Below are positions 7,952 to 17,189 of a stretch of 64,000 bases of DNA, piece after piece; position 1 is the stretch's first letter; each line of letters starts with the position of its first letter. The stretch comes from an uncultured Lachnospiraceae bacterium (lineage in GTDB: Bacteria > Bacillota > Clostridia > Lachnospirales > Lachnospiraceae), in the NCBI GenBank assembly GCA_934343915.1, contig CAKRIL010000014.1, positions 1 to 64,000 of the forward strand, given 5' to 3'. The notes under the pieces were generated by a model that ran no database searches, was not told the origin of the DNA, and was given only the letters and a program-made list of their open reading frames with translations. A program made the translations under genes and the position numbers.

Positions 7952-10213
7952 ATGGAACGTTTCAAGGGTTATGTCAACAAAATAGTATATAGAAATGAAG
8001 ATAACGGCTACACAGTGTTCGAGCTTGACCTTGATGGCGACGAGCTCACCTGTGTAGGAAGTGTTCCGTATGTTACCGAGGGCGAGTTCGTTGAAGTCGC
8101 CGGGGAATATACGGAACATTCTGTATATGGGCAGCAGTTAAAGATTGAGACCTGTGAGGATATTCCGCCTGAGGATGAGAAGTCGGTCGAGCGTTATCTT
8201 GCATCGGGAGCGATTAAGGGAATCGGAGCTGCATTAGCTTCGAGAATTGTGCGAAGATTCAAGGCGGATACACTGAGAATAATCGAACAGGAGCCGGAGA
8301 GGCTTGCGGAGATTAAGGGTATAAGCCAGCGTATGGCGATGGAGATATCCGATAATGTGACAGCCAAGAGAGATATGAGAAATGCCATGATGTTTTTGCA
8401 GGATTATGGCATATCCATGGCGCTTGCCGCGAAGATATATAATCAGTACGGGGCATCCGTATATACAATTATGAGAGAGAACCCGTACCGCCTTGCAGAT
8501 GATATCGCCGGAGTGGGCTTCAGGATCGCGGATGATATTGCGAGGAAGGCAGGAATAGAGGCTGACTCTGACTTCCGTATTAAGAGCGGTATCATGTACG
8601 CATTGCTTCAGGCGACGGGGAATGGCCACATATATCTGCCACAGAGTGAGCTGCTCGAACAGCTCAATACGCTGCTTGATACGGATATCAGTGACATAGA
8701 CAGGCAGTTGTCTGACCTCGCGGTTGATAAGAAGATTGTGGTAAAGCAGCAGACTGCGGAGAATGAGCCGGCTGACGAAGAGTCAGAGGATGGCGACGGG
8801 CTCAGACAGGAGAGACTCATATACGGAGCTTCCTATTATTATATGGAAATGTCCGTGGCGTACGCACTTAAGGCGTTGGATGACAGGGAGAACGTTGACA
8901 AGGATAATGTGGCAGACCGGATCAGACGAATAGAAAAATCGGAAAAGATTGAGCTTGATGACAGGCAGAGGGACGCTGTCATACAGGCGATAAGCTCAGG
9001 ACTGCTCGTTATCACCGGAGGTCCGGGTACAGGTAAGACCACCACGATTAATACAATCATAAGGTATTTTGAGGGAGAAGGGATGGAGATTCGCCTCGCG
9101 GCACCGACCGGACGAGCGGCTAAGCGAATGACGGAGGCTACCGGATGTGAGGCTCAGACGATTCACAGAATGCTTGAACTATCAGGAGCTCCCGAGGATG
9201 ACAGAGCGGTAAGCTTCATGCGCAACGAGGAGAATCCGATAGATGCGGATGTCATTATAATAGATGAGATGTCGATGGTGGATATTTTCCTTATGAACAG
9301 TCTTTTGAAGGCTGTAACGCCGGGAACGAGACTTATTCTTGTGGGCGATGTCAACCAGCTTCCGTCGGTAGGCCCGGGAAATGTCCTGAGGGATATTATA
9401 GCGTCGGAACGATTCAATGTGGTCAAGCTGACAAAGATATTCCGCCAGGCTACCGAGAGTGATATCATCGTGAATGCGCATAAGATAAATGCCGGTGAGA
9501 AGTTCGCGATAGGCCCTTCGAGCAAGGATTTTATATTCATAAAAAGAGAGGAAGCGAGCAATGTTATAGGCGCGATGATTACGCTTGTGGCGCAGAAGCT
9601 TCCAAAATATGTTGATGCCAAGCCGTTTGACATTCAGGTGCTTACACCTACAAGAAAAGGAATGTTAGGCGTTGAAAGGCTTAACACCGTATTGCAGGAA
9701 TACCTTAATCCTAAGGATTCCTCCAAGCAGGAAAAGGAAACAGGCACGACAATATTCCGTGAAGGGGATAAGGTCATGCAGATAAAGAATAATTATCAGA
9801 TAGAATGGGAGACAAGAGGCAGACATGGCATACCGACAGACCGTGGCATGGGGGTGTTCAACGGGGACATGGGTGTCATAGACAATATCAATTTCTATTC
9901 TGAGAAGCTTACCGTGAGGTTCGAGGATGACAGGTATGTCGAATATCCTTTTAAGCAGCTTGACGAGCTTGAGCTTGCGTATGCTGTTACCGTACATAAA
10001 TCTCAGGGAAGCGAGTACCCGGCGGTTGTGATTCCGCTTCTGTCGGGACCGAGGATGCTTATGAACCGCAATATACTGTATACGGCGGTTACAAGAGCAA
10101 AAAAGTGTGTTTGTATCGTTGGAACGGAAGAGGTATTCTATGGAATGGTTGAGAACGGCAACGAACAGAAGCGCTATTCGACTCTTGCAAAGCGGATACA
10201 GGAATGCGGTTAA
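7952..10213 (+). CDS. recD2: ATP-dependent DNA helicase RecD2
   Basis: A RecD2/TraA-type superfamily 1B helicase that moves 5'-3' on DNA and acts in replication and repair outside RecBCD. The 753-residue length and architecture fit RecD2: an OB-like N-terminal region, helix-hairpin-helix repeats (SGAIKGIGAALASRIVRRF; NPYRLADDIAGVGFRIADD), Walker A GGPGTGKTT at about residue 356, Walker B VIIIDEMSMVD at about 434, and the C-terminal motif YAVTVHKSQGSEYPAVVIP at about 676. Its last 74 bases overlap the start of comFC, so the two are co-transcribed. Its presence inside the flagellar cluster is positional; a motility role is not implied. Confidence 0.95.
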   Translation: MERFKGYVNKIVYRNEDNGYTVFELDLDGDELTCVGSVPYVTEGEFVEVAGEYTEHSVYGQQLKIETCEDIPPEDEKSVERYLASGAIKGIGAALASRIVRRFKADTLRIIEQEPERLAEIKGISQRMAMEISDNVTAKRDMRNAMMFLQDYGISMALAAKIYNQYGASVYTIMRENPYRLADDIAGVGFRIADDIARKAGIEADSDFRIKSGIMYALLQATGNGHIYLPQSELLEQLNTLLDTDISDIDRQLSDLAVDKKIVVKQQTAENEPADEESEDGDGLRQERLIYGASYYYMEMSVAYALKALDDRENVDKDNVADRIRRIEKSEKIELDDRQRDAVIQAISSGLLVITGGPGTGKTTTINTIIRYFEGEGMEIRLAAPTGRAAKRMTEATGCEAQTIHRMLELSGAPEDDRAVSFMRNEENPIDADVIIIDEMSMVDIFLMNSLLKAVTPGTRLILVGDVNQLPSVGPGNVLRDIIASERFNVVKLTKIFRQATESDIIVNAHKINAGEKFAIGPSSKDFIFIKREEASNVIGAMITLVAQKLPKYVDAKPFDIQVLTPTRKGMLGVERLNTVLQEYLNPKDSSKQEKETGTTIFREGDKVMQIKNNYQIEWETRGRHGIPTDRGMGVFNGDMGVIDNINFYSEKLTVRFEDDRYVEYPFKQLDELELAYAVTVHKSQGSEYPAVVIPLLSGPRMLMNRNILYTAVTRAKKCVCIVGTEEVFYGMVENGNEQKRYSTLAKRIQECG

Positions 10214-10898
10214 TACACTTTTTCCGGGCAGATGCCCGATATGTGAGACGCTTGTCGATGCAGTCGGCGATGTATGTACTGACTGCGCGGGAAAGCTTAA
10301 GTATATCACATCCCCGTTCTGCATGATATGCGGGAAGCAGCTGGAAGATGATACCGGGGAAGTGTGCTCGGACTGCGAAAGAAAGCATCACAGCTTCGTA
10401 AGAGGAGTGGGAGCACTTGCGTATACCAAGGATATAAAGCAGTCCATGTACAGATTCAAGTACAGCAACAGAAGGGAATATGCGGTATTTTATTCGGACA
10501 TACTCATTAAGCTTAAGGGGCATATAATCGAGCCATGGAAGCCTGATGTGATTGTTCCCGTACCGCTTCATGCGGCAAGATACAGGAAGAGGGGATATAA
10601 TCAGGCGGGGCTTATTGCCGAAGAAATCGGCAGAAGACTTGGTGTTTTAGTTGACGAAGGACTGCTTGTAAGAAACGTCAACACGGCACCGCAAAAAGAG
10701 CTGAATGACAAGGAAAGAACAAAAAATACAAAAAATGCTTTTCAAGTAATACATAATATAGTAAAATACAAAAGAGTATTGTTGGTTGATGACATATATA
10801 CTACGGGAGCTACGCTTGATGCATGCTCTGATGCACTCACGAATGCAGGGGCTGCACAGGTATATTTCGCAGCGGTGTGTATCGGCAGGGGCTTTTAG
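10140..10898 (+). CDS. comFC: ComF family phosphoribosyltransferase-like protein
   Basis: A ComFC/GntX-type protein. The family is linked to DNA uptake and post-uptake DNA processing, although its reaction is not settled. The 252-residue sequence has an N-terminal zinc-ribbon region with CPIC, CTDC, CMIC and CSDC pairs, then a PRTase fold with VIVPVPLHAARYRKRGYNQA and the PRPP loop VLLVDDIYTTGATLDAC at about residue 213. ATG at 10140 is used because AGAGG lies six bases upstream, inside the end of recD2. In Bacillus subtilis comFC directly precedes yvyF and flgM, the same order as here; comFA is absent from this neighbourhood and recD2 occupies its place. Confidence 0.88.
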   Translation: MEWLRTATNRSAIRLLQSGYRNAVNTLFPGRCPICETLVDAVGDVCTDCAGKLKYITSPFCMICGKQLEDDTGEVCSDCERKHHSFVRGVGALAYTKDIKQSMYRFKYSNRREYAVFYSDILIKLKGHIIEPWKPDVIVPVPLHAARYRKRGYNQAGLIAEEIGRRLGVLVDEGLLVRNVNTAPQKELNDKERTKNTKNAFQVIHNIVKYKRVLLVDDIYTTGATLDACSDALTNAGAAQVYFAAVCIGRGF

Positions 10899-10944
10899 CA
10901 ATGTATATGTATACCGACGATGTCAGTGAATGGAGGCAGATGGT

Positions 10945-11355
10945 ATGGAAGTCAGAAATTGCAGAGGTTGTGGAAGACTGTTTAGTTACATTGAGGGCGG
11001 AAGCTATCTGTGCCCTGCATGTCAGGAGGAGCTGGAGGACAAGTTTCAGGTAGCCAAGACTTATATCAGAGAGAATAAGAATGCAAGTATACATGATGTT
11101 GCTGAGGCTGCTGATGTGAGCGTGAAGCAGATAGAGAAGTGGGTGCGTGAGGAGAGGCTTGCATTTGCAGATGATTCACCTGTGGGTATTGCATGTGAGA
11201 AGTGCGGAGCGATGATTCGTTCAGGAAGATTCTGTGAGGCATGTAAGTCCAGCATGGCTAATCATCTTTCTGAATTGTATGAGGAGCCTAAGAAGGCTGA
11301 GTTTGTCAAGAAGGACGTACGTGACAGTGCAAGAATGAGATTTCTTAACAAGTAG
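10945..11355 (+). CDS. yvyF: YvyF-type flagellar operon zinc-ribbon/HTH protein
   Basis: A 136-residue protein with an N-terminal zinc ribbon (NCRGCGRLF and CPAC), a predicted helix-turn-helix (ASIHDVAEAADVSVKQIEKW), and a C-terminal second zinc ribbon (CEKCGAMIRSGRFCEAC). This layout and its place between comFC and flgM match YvyF/TIGR03826 of Bacillus flagellar operons, whose molecular role is not established. ATG at 10945 follows GGAGG by eight bases; an ATG five codons earlier overlaps that ribosome site. A strong terminator follows, separating it from the flgM operon. DNA binding is plausible from the HTH and unproven. Confidence 0.82.
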   Translation: MEVRNCRGCGRLFSYIEGGSYLCPACQEELEDKFQVAKTYIRENKNASIHDVAEAADVSVKQIEKWVREERLAFADDSPVGIACEKCGAMIRSGRFCEACKSSMANHLSELYEEPKKAEFVKKDVRDSARMRFLNK

Positions 11356-11374
11356 AACGGTCATTAATGAGATG

Positions 11375-11420
11375 AACTTAGAGGATTATGAATTTTTTTC
11401 ATTTTCCTCTAAGTTTTTTT
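11375..11420 (+). terminator. Rho-independent terminator after yvyF
   Basis: An 11-base stem AACTTAGAGGA / TCCTCTAAGTT, with an inner ATGAA / TTCAT stem, is followed by seven T. It closes the recD2-comFC-yvyF unit. Confidence 0.88.
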
Positions 11421-11437
11421 ATTTTGTGAACCGATAC
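11410..11437 (+). promoter_or_regulatory. Candidate sigma-28 (SigD) promoter of flgM operon
   Basis: TAAG at 11410-11413, then 16 bases, then ACCGATAC (11430-11437), compared with the sigma-28 consensus TAAA - about 15 - GCCGATAT. It lies about 45 bases before flgM and overlaps the end of the preceding terminator. The match is weaker than at flaG and hag in this window, but late-gene control of flgM is expected. Confidence 0.45.
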
Positions 11438-11480
11438 ATAATACAGCAAAGAAAATTTATTTCAGGAAATGAGGGATAAT

Positions 11481-11762
11481 ATGCGTATAGATGCCTACAA
11501 TCAGGTGAATATGGTATATGCGACGGCAGGAAAGACACAGGTTAAGAAGACTGCTAAGACCTCCACAACGGAAGATAAGCTTGAGATTTCACAGCTTGGC
11601 AGAGATTATCAGGTTGCCAAGGCAGCAGTAGCACAGGCGGATGATGTCAGGGAAGACAGAGTTGCCGCAGTGAAGGAGCATTATGAGTCCGGTAAGTACA
11701 GCGTATCGGCTAACAAGCTTGCTGCCAAGCTTATAGAGAAATATAACACGACAGTGTTTTAG
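11481..11762 (+). CDS. flgM: Anti-sigma-28 factor FlgM
   Basis: FlgM holds sigma-28 inactive in the cytoplasm until the hook is complete and is then exported, which couples late gene expression to assembly. The 93-residue protein has the family layout: a disordered N-terminal part and a C-terminal sigma-binding segment, with DKLEISQLGRDYQVAKAAV and YESGKYSVSANKLAAKLIE. ATG at 11481 has GAGGG upstream; an earlier ATG four codons away lacks a ribosome site. It is the first gene of flgM-flgN-flgK-flgK-flgL-fliW-csrA, an order also found in Bacillus. Confidence 0.9.
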   Translation: MRIDAYNQVNMVYATAGKTQVKKTAKTSTTEDKLEISQLGRDYQVAKAAVAQADDVREDRVAAVKEHYESGKYSVSANKLAAKLIEKYNTTVF

Positions 11763-11780
11763 AAGGGTGTGACCTAATAA

Positions 11781-12296
11781 GTGGCGAGTCTTATAGATAT
11801 ACTTATAAGTACATTAGAACAGGAAAATACAGAATATGAGAGTCTTTTAGAGCTCGGACTTGAGAAGACGGGTATAATTATCCGCAACGATGTCGAGGAG
11901 CTTTCAAGGATGGTAGAAAAGGAACAGCTTGTGGTGGATAGAATCATTGTGCTGGAAAAGAAACGAACCGAGGTATCGAATGATATTGCGGACGTTCTTA
12001 ACAAGGATGTTAAGACCTTGACTCTCACGCGACTGATTGAACTGCTTAGTTCACAGGAGAAGGAGAGGGATGCACTTGTTTCGATTCATGACAAGCTTTC
12101 TTTAACTATGAAGAGAATGGTAGAGCTTAACGACCGCAATAAGGCGCTGCTCGAGGAGTCGATGGAGATGCTTCAATTTGAGATGAACCTTGTTCAGAGC
12201 ATGAGAAGGGGACCGGAGACTAATAACTATGGCAGGGATGCATATATAAGCAATAACTATTCACTTCCGGACACGAGATTTGACAGGAAACAGTGA
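11781..12296 (+). CDS. flgN: Flagellar export chaperone FlgN
   Basis: A 171-residue, mostly alpha-helical protein rich in Glu, Leu and Lys heptads, placed between flgM and flgK, where FlgN (YvyG) lies in Bacillus. FlgN binds the hook-filament junction proteins FlgK and FlgL and escorts them to the export gate. The N-terminus LIDILISTLEQENTEYESLL and the DRNKALLEESMEML segment are typical of the family. The start is GTG at 11781, with only a weak AAGGG about 14 bases upstream; translation is probably coupled to flgM, which ends 18 bases earlier. The short Asn/Tyr-rich C-terminal tail is probably disordered. Confidence 0.85.
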   Translation: MASLIDILISTLEQENTEYESLLELGLEKTGIIIRNDVEELSRMVEKEQLVVDRIIVLEKKRTEVSNDIADVLNKDVKTLTLTRLIELLSSQEKERDALVSIHDKLSLTMKRMVELNDRNKALLEESMEMLQFEMNLVQSMRRGPETNNYGRDAYISNNYSLPDTRFDRKQ

Positions 12297-12320
12297 ATAA
12301 AATAGAGAAAGAGGAACACT

Positions 12321-14090
12321 ATGAGTAATATGTCGGCTTTGTATGTGGGATTATCAGGATTGGTCAATAATTCTAATGCTCTCAATACCACAGCCAATAA
12401 TATGGCGAATGTCAATACAAAAGGATATGTAAGACAGCAGGTTGTGTTCGAGGATACACATTACAATACCACGAACCGTTTTGCTACTGCCACGCTTCAG
12501 AAGGGACTTGGAGTTACGATTCAGGATGTCTCGCATGTGAGAGATATTCTTCTTGATGAGGCATACCGCAAGGAGAATGGAAGATACGGCTTCTATGATA
12601 AGCTTCTCAATGCGACAGATGAGATACAGACACAGCTTGGAGAGCTTAACGGAGTGTCCTATCAGGAATCCATGAAGGATCTGCTCTCGGCAATCAACGA
12701 GGTTTCCAAGACACCTGATGACAACACGGCAAGATCCGCACTTGTACAGAGCGCGGTGACCTTCCTTGACCGTTCGCAGGCTGTATATAAGGGACTGGTA
12801 AGCTATCAGAGCAATCTTAATACTGAGATATATAACATAACCAACCGTATCAATGAGATAGGCGAACAGATTATGAGCCTCAACAGACAGATTGCACAGA
12901 TAGAGAGCGGTGTTGAAACTGCCATGACACTCAGGGATGAGAGGGATCTTCTGCTTGATGAGCTGTCGGGCTATGCCAAGATAGATTACACAGAGGATTC
13001 AAGAGGAATTGTGTCAGTTATGCTTGAAGGCCAGTTTTTCTGCGATAATATGAGCGTGTCGCATCTTGGACTTGAGACGGTGGAAGGAACTGATTTCTAT
13101 ATTCCGGTATGGAAGGAAATGAAAAATGAGCCGCTTTATAATATGGAGATAACGATGTCGACGGCTAACAATACAGACATCGGTTCCCTTAAGGGGCTGC
13201 TTGCAGCGAGAGGAACCATTTCTCCTACATATGCGAATATGACTGCACCGGCACAGGTTGTCACACAGATGCCTGACAGAGCAGATTACGGAAGCGATGA
13301 GGACTATAATGATGCCGTTGCCGCATATACGGCATACAGAGATTACTTAAGCTTTGAGGACAGTAAGGATTATTCGGTTCTTACAAGAACGATTGCCAAT
13401 TTCGATAAGCTTGTCAACAGCATTGTTGAAAAAATCAATGATGTGCTCAGCCCTATGAAGGACGCCACGGTAACATATGTTGATGGTAACGGCAATACGG
13501 TAACATACACAGGAAAGATCCTTGATACCGACAAGGCAGGGTACGGTAAGGACACCGACAAGTCAATCGGAGAGGAGCTTTTTTCAAGAAAGTATACTGA
13601 CAGATATACCAAGGTTACGGGAACTGACGGCAATACATATTACCTGTATAATACCAAGAATACATTTGGCACGGATTCGATATATTCCGTAGCGAATCTC
13701 GAGATTAACCCTAAGGTATTAAAGGATTTCACGGTAATCCCGCTCAACCAGGCAGACGGCAAGGTGGATTACGATAAGGCAAAGGAGCTTACGGAGCAGT
13801 TCTCCGGCAAGTACCTCACCTTCGGTGACGGCACGGAGAAGATGACCTTCGAGAAGTTCTATGAGTCACTTATAGATGATGTCGGCAGTGAGGGAAGCGT
13901 ATATGCGAGCATGGTTGACAATGAGCAGACTCTTTCGAACGGAATCGATGACGGAAGACAGGCGGTTATGGGAGTGAATTCGGATGAGGAACTCACGAAT
14001 ATGATTCGCTATCAGCAGGCATACAATGCAGCCTCGAGATACATCAACGTTATTACGACAATGATGGATACGGTTTTGCAGATTATATAA
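12321..14090 (+). CDS. flgK: Flagellar hook-associated protein FlgK, copy 1
   Basis: FlgK (HAP1) forms the first hook-filament junction ring. This 589-residue protein has the N-terminal GLSGLVNNSNALNTTANNMA and NVNTKGYVRQQV, the coiled-coil LNTEIYNITNRINEIGEQIM, the DERDLLLDELSGYAKI motif, and the C-terminal EELTNMIRYQQAYNAASRYI. It is longer than Bacillus FlgK because of a middle region (about residues 290-480) with repeats of Asp/Tyr/Thr-rich sequence. A second, shorter FlgK-type gene follows at once, and the two are clearly diverged. Which copy forms the junction nearest the hook is unknown. Confidence 0.9.
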   Translation: MSNMSALYVGLSGLVNNSNALNTTANNMANVNTKGYVRQQVVFEDTHYNTTNRFATATLQKGLGVTIQDVSHVRDILLDEAYRKENGRYGFYDKLLNATDEIQTQLGELNGVSYQESMKDLLSAINEVSKTPDDNTARSALVQSAVTFLDRSQAVYKGLVSYQSNLNTEIYNITNRINEIGEQIMSLNRQIAQIESGVETAMTLRDERDLLLDELSGYAKIDYTEDSRGIVSVMLEGQFFCDNMSVSHLGLETVEGTDFYIPVWKEMKNEPLYNMEITMSTANNTDIGSLKGLLAARGTISPTYANMTAPAQVVTQMPDRADYGSDEDYNDAVAAYTAYRDYLSFEDSKDYSVLTRTIANFDKLVNSIVEKINDVLSPMKDATVTYVDGNGNTVTYTGKILDTDKAGYGKDTDKSIGEELFSRKYTDRYTKVTGTDGNTYYLYNTKNTFGTDSIYSVANLEINPKVLKDFTVIPLNQADGKVDYDKAKELTEQFSGKYLTFGDGTEKMTFEKFYESLIDDVGSEGSVYASMVDNEQTLSNGIDDGRQAVMGVNSDEELTNMIRYQQAYNAASRYINVITTMMDTVLQII

Positions 14091-14118
14091 TTAAGGCATA
14101 GAAGGGAGATGTGCGGGA

Positions 14119-15660
14119 ATGCCGAATACATTTTTCGGAATGACAATAGGAGCCTCAGGACTTACGGCAAGTAATGCGGCAATCAATACAACGGCACACA
14201 ACATATCCAACATAAATACTAAGGGATACACAAGACAGTCAACACTTCAGCAGGCAAGCTACGCGATCAAGGTATATAAGCCATACGGAGCAGTCGGAAC
14301 CGGTGTGACCGTAACAGATATTTTACAGTCAAGAAGTGAATATTATGATGAAAGATACAGAACCAACAACTCACAGTGTGGTCAGTATGAGACACTTCAG
14401 ACATACTCCAATCTGGTGCAGTCCTATCTTGACGAGTTCAACACGGACGGATTCATAACAGAGTATAACAACCTGTTCAAGACAATCGATTCGCTCGCTT
14501 CCGACCCGAGCAGTGAGGTTAAGAGAGGACAGTTCTTGAGCTATATGTCCAGCATATGCGAATATTTTAATACATTGTCAGCCAATCTTCAGAATACACA
14601 GAATGATATTAATGAGGAGATTAAGTCGTCGGTGTCTACCATCAACACGATGGCGGAGCAGTTAGCTGCACTCAATAAGCAGATTAATACAATAGAAGCA
14701 TCGGGAGGAACCGCGAACGACCTTCGGGATGCAAGAAATCTTATAATAGACCAGCTTTCATACTATGCCGACGTAAGAGTTGAGGAGAGAAGCATAGGTA
14801 GCGGAGTGACCGACTGTACAATCTTTTTCAACGGACAGGAGCTTGTGAGCGGTTACAGCTACAATACACTTGAATGTGTGGCAAGGGAGACCTCCAACAA
14901 GCGTAATGCCAGTGACGCATCGGGACTGTATGACATCAGATGGAATAACGGTAATCCGTACAACCCTTATGAGGAGAGCGAAAGAGGAAGCCTTAAGGCT
15001 CTGTTCGATATGCGCGACGGCTGCAACGATTCCTATGAGGTTGTCAATACGGACGCAGCAGGTAATCAGTCGCTTGAGGTAGTAAGTGATTCTTATAGAA
15101 ACCCTTCCTACAAGGGTATACCTTATTATCAGTCACAGCTTAACCGGTTCGTGACAGCATTTGCAAAGGAATTCAATGATATCATATCCAAGGGACAGCT
15201 TGACGACGGTACAGTTACGGGTGAACCGCTTCTTCAGTCTAAGTACAATACCGATTATGTGACGGCAGCGAACATTACTGTCAACCCGGATATGCTTAAC
15301 GACCTGTCGAAGCTTCCGTTATCCTATGACGTGTCACGCGGAGATGAGAATTCCGACTTGGCGAAGGATATGTACGCACTTAAGGACAAGGTAACAATAA
15401 AGAGCGGAACATACTGGGATTTCCTTTCCTCGATTGTATCAGAGATAGGTGTTGATACGAAGAGAACCGAGACATTCAGCTCGAACTATTCCAATGTTAA
15501 GGCGGCTGTTGAGACGCAGAGAACATCAATATCGGGCGTAGATGAGGATGAGGAAGGAATAGAGCTTGTAAAGTTTCAGCATGCGTATGACTTATCATCG
15601 AAGGTTATTTCGGTTATGAATCAGATATACAGTAAGCTCATAGAGGAGACAGGATTGTAA
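14119..15660 (+). CDS. flgK: Flagellar hook-associated protein FlgK, copy 2
   Basis: A second complete HAP1-type protein, 513 residues, 28 bases after the first. It retains the Flg_bb_rod N-terminus (GASGLTASNAAINTTAHNIS, then NINTKGYTRQST), the coiled-coil ISSVSTIN-like region ending in LAALNKQINTIEASG, the DARNLIIDQLSYYADV motif, and a C-terminus with EEGIELVKFQHAYDLSSKVI. The termini align with copy 1 but the middle differs strongly, so this is an old duplication. Two tandem flgK genes are not found in Bacillus subtilis. It may form a distinct adaptor ring or an alternative junction. Confidence 0.87.
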   Translation: MPNTFFGMTIGASGLTASNAAINTTAHNISNINTKGYTRQSTLQQASYAIKVYKPYGAVGTGVTVTDILQSRSEYYDERYRTNNSQCGQYETLQTYSNLVQSYLDEFNTDGFITEYNNLFKTIDSLASDPSSEVKRGQFLSYMSSICEYFNTLSANLQNTQNDINEEIKSSVSTINTMAEQLAALNKQINTIEASGGTANDLRDARNLIIDQLSYYADVRVEERSIGSGVTDCTIFFNGQELVSGYSYNTLECVARETSNKRNASDASGLYDIRWNNGNPYNPYEESERGSLKALFDMRDGCNDSYEVVNTDAAGNQSLEVVSDSYRNPSYKGIPYYQSQLNRFVTAFAKEFNDIISKGQLDDGTVTGEPLLQSKYNTDYVTAANITVNPDMLNDLSKLPLSYDVSRGDENSDLAKDMYALKDKVTIKSGTYWDFLSSIVSEIGVDTKRTETFSSNYSNVKAAVETQRTSISGVDEDEEGIELVKFQHAYDLSSKVISVMNQIYSKLIEETGL

Positions 15661-15691
15661 AATCCTGCTTTAGCAGCAGAAGGGAGACAAC

Positions 15692-17164
15692 ATGCGAATT
15701 ACCAACACAATGATGACTAACACTACGATGCGTAATGTTAATAAATCGAAGAATAATCTGTATACGACAGAGCAGCAGATGGCATCACAGAAGAAGATAT
15801 CGAAGCCGTCTGATGACCCTATCATAGCTATACGAGCACTTTCACTCAGAACCAGCCTTGCAGAGGTTGAACAGTATCTTAAGAAAAATGTTCCTGATGC
15901 CAAGGCATGGATTAAGCTCACAGAGACTTCTCTTGACAATATGGACGGTATCTACACAGACCTTGTAAAGCTCTGCACACAGGGTGAGAACGATACCTTC
16001 GAGACCAACAACAGACAGGCAATTATACAGAGTATACAGCAGTACCGGGATGCGATGTATGCCGAGGGCAATGCGGACAGCTCGGGAAGATATATATTCA
16101 CGGGCTACAGAACTGACCGTTCCCTTACATTCCTTAACTCAACTGAGACACAGGTATCATACAGGATTAACCAGAACTTTACGGGTGATGATTTTATAAC
16201 TGCAAAGTATATGAAGAACAGTGTGGATATCAATAATATCGCAAGTGTTCCGTCATCAGCCACTCCTGAGACTAAAGAAGTATACAGACTCAGGCTTGCT
16301 TATGACAACTGTGCATATGATGCGGCAGATGCAGATACTATTCCATCGATTACCGTTGATGGTCAGGCATACACGGGAACCGTGACAGCAGTAAGCTCAC
16401 AGGAATTAGAGAAACTTATAACAGCGGGAAATATGGCTGATGATACAGCATATTATGTGTACGATAAGGGAGAGATTGCCTTCACCCAGGATACTTACAA
16501 GACACTTAAGAATGCATCTGATATATCAGTTCAGTTCCGCAAGGATGAATTCGAGAAGGGGGATATCCGCCCGGAGCATTATTTTGACTGTGAGGACTTG
16601 ACTAACGGTCAGAAATACACATTGGGAGATAATCAGGACATTGAGTATACAATCAATTTCAGCCAGACACTCAAGGTCAATACCCGTGCAACGGATGTAT
16701 TAAGCTACAATATAGGAAGAGATCTGGACGATCTTATGAGCAGTCTGACTAATGTGGCTGATATCGAGGCTAAGATTTCAAAGCTCACGGACATGAAGGG
16801 TTCAGAGCTCTATGCAGGTCAGCAGGATCAGCTGGAGTCGATGATTGACGCTGCCAACAAGGAGCTTGACTATGCAAAGAACTACATGGAGGAGCTTTTT
16901 GCAAAGGGAATCACACAGATGAAGGGCTATCAGTCGACACTCAACTCAGAGATATCGGATGTCGGAAGCCGCGAGGTAAGACTTACGCTTGCCGAGAGCA
17001 GACTCACACAGCAGCAGACGACCTTCAAGGATTTAAAGTCCAAGAACGAGGATGTTGAGCTTGAGGACATCACCGTTGAGTTCGCATCGGCTGAGACAGT
17101 GTATGATGCTGCCATCGCAACTGCGGCAAAGACCGTGAGACAGTCATTGCTGGATTACATCTAA
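15692..17164 (+). CDS. flgL: Flagellar hook-associated protein FlgL
   Basis: FlgL (HAP3) is the second junction protein, next to flagellin. The 490-residue sequence starts MRITNTMMTNTTMRNVNKSK and has the flagellin-like N-terminal helix with KKISKPSDDP, the conserved WIKLTETSLDNMDGIY, and ANADSSGRY-like and YIFTGYRT blocks. Its C-terminal helix (SEISDVGSREVRLTLAESRL) resembles the flagellin D0/D1 end. It is longer than enterobacterial FlgL because of an expanded middle. It sits between flgK copy 2 and fliW. Confidence 0.92.
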   Translation: MRITNTMMTNTTMRNVNKSKNNLYTTEQQMASQKKISKPSDDPIIAIRALSLRTSLAEVEQYLKKNVPDAKAWIKLTETSLDNMDGIYTDLVKLCTQGENDTFETNNRQAIIQSIQQYRDAMYAEGNADSSGRYIFTGYRTDRSLTFLNSTETQVSYRINQNFTGDDFITAKYMKNSVDINNIASVPSSATPETKEVYRLRLAYDNCAYDAADADTIPSITVDGQAYTGTVTAVSSQELEKLITAGNMADDTAYYVYDKGEIAFTQDTYKTLKNASDISVQFRKDEFEKGDIRPEHYFDCEDLTNGQKYTLGDNQDIEYTINFSQTLKVNTRATDVLSYNIGRDLDDLMSSLTNVADIEAKISKLTDMKGSELYAGQQDQLESMIDAANKELDYAKNYMEELFAKGITQMKGYQSTLNSEISDVGSREVRLTLAESRLTQQQTTFKDLKSKNEDVELEDITVEFASAETVYDAAIATAAKTVRQSLLDYI

Positions 17165-17189
17165 TATGCATTAGGGAAGGAGAAGTACC

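Noticed and set aside
9163..9633. Long minus-strand open frame opposite recD2
   Set aside because: It is antisense to the RecD2 helicase motifs, lacks a ribosome site, and is a codon-bias shadow, as are the other long frames opposite real genes.
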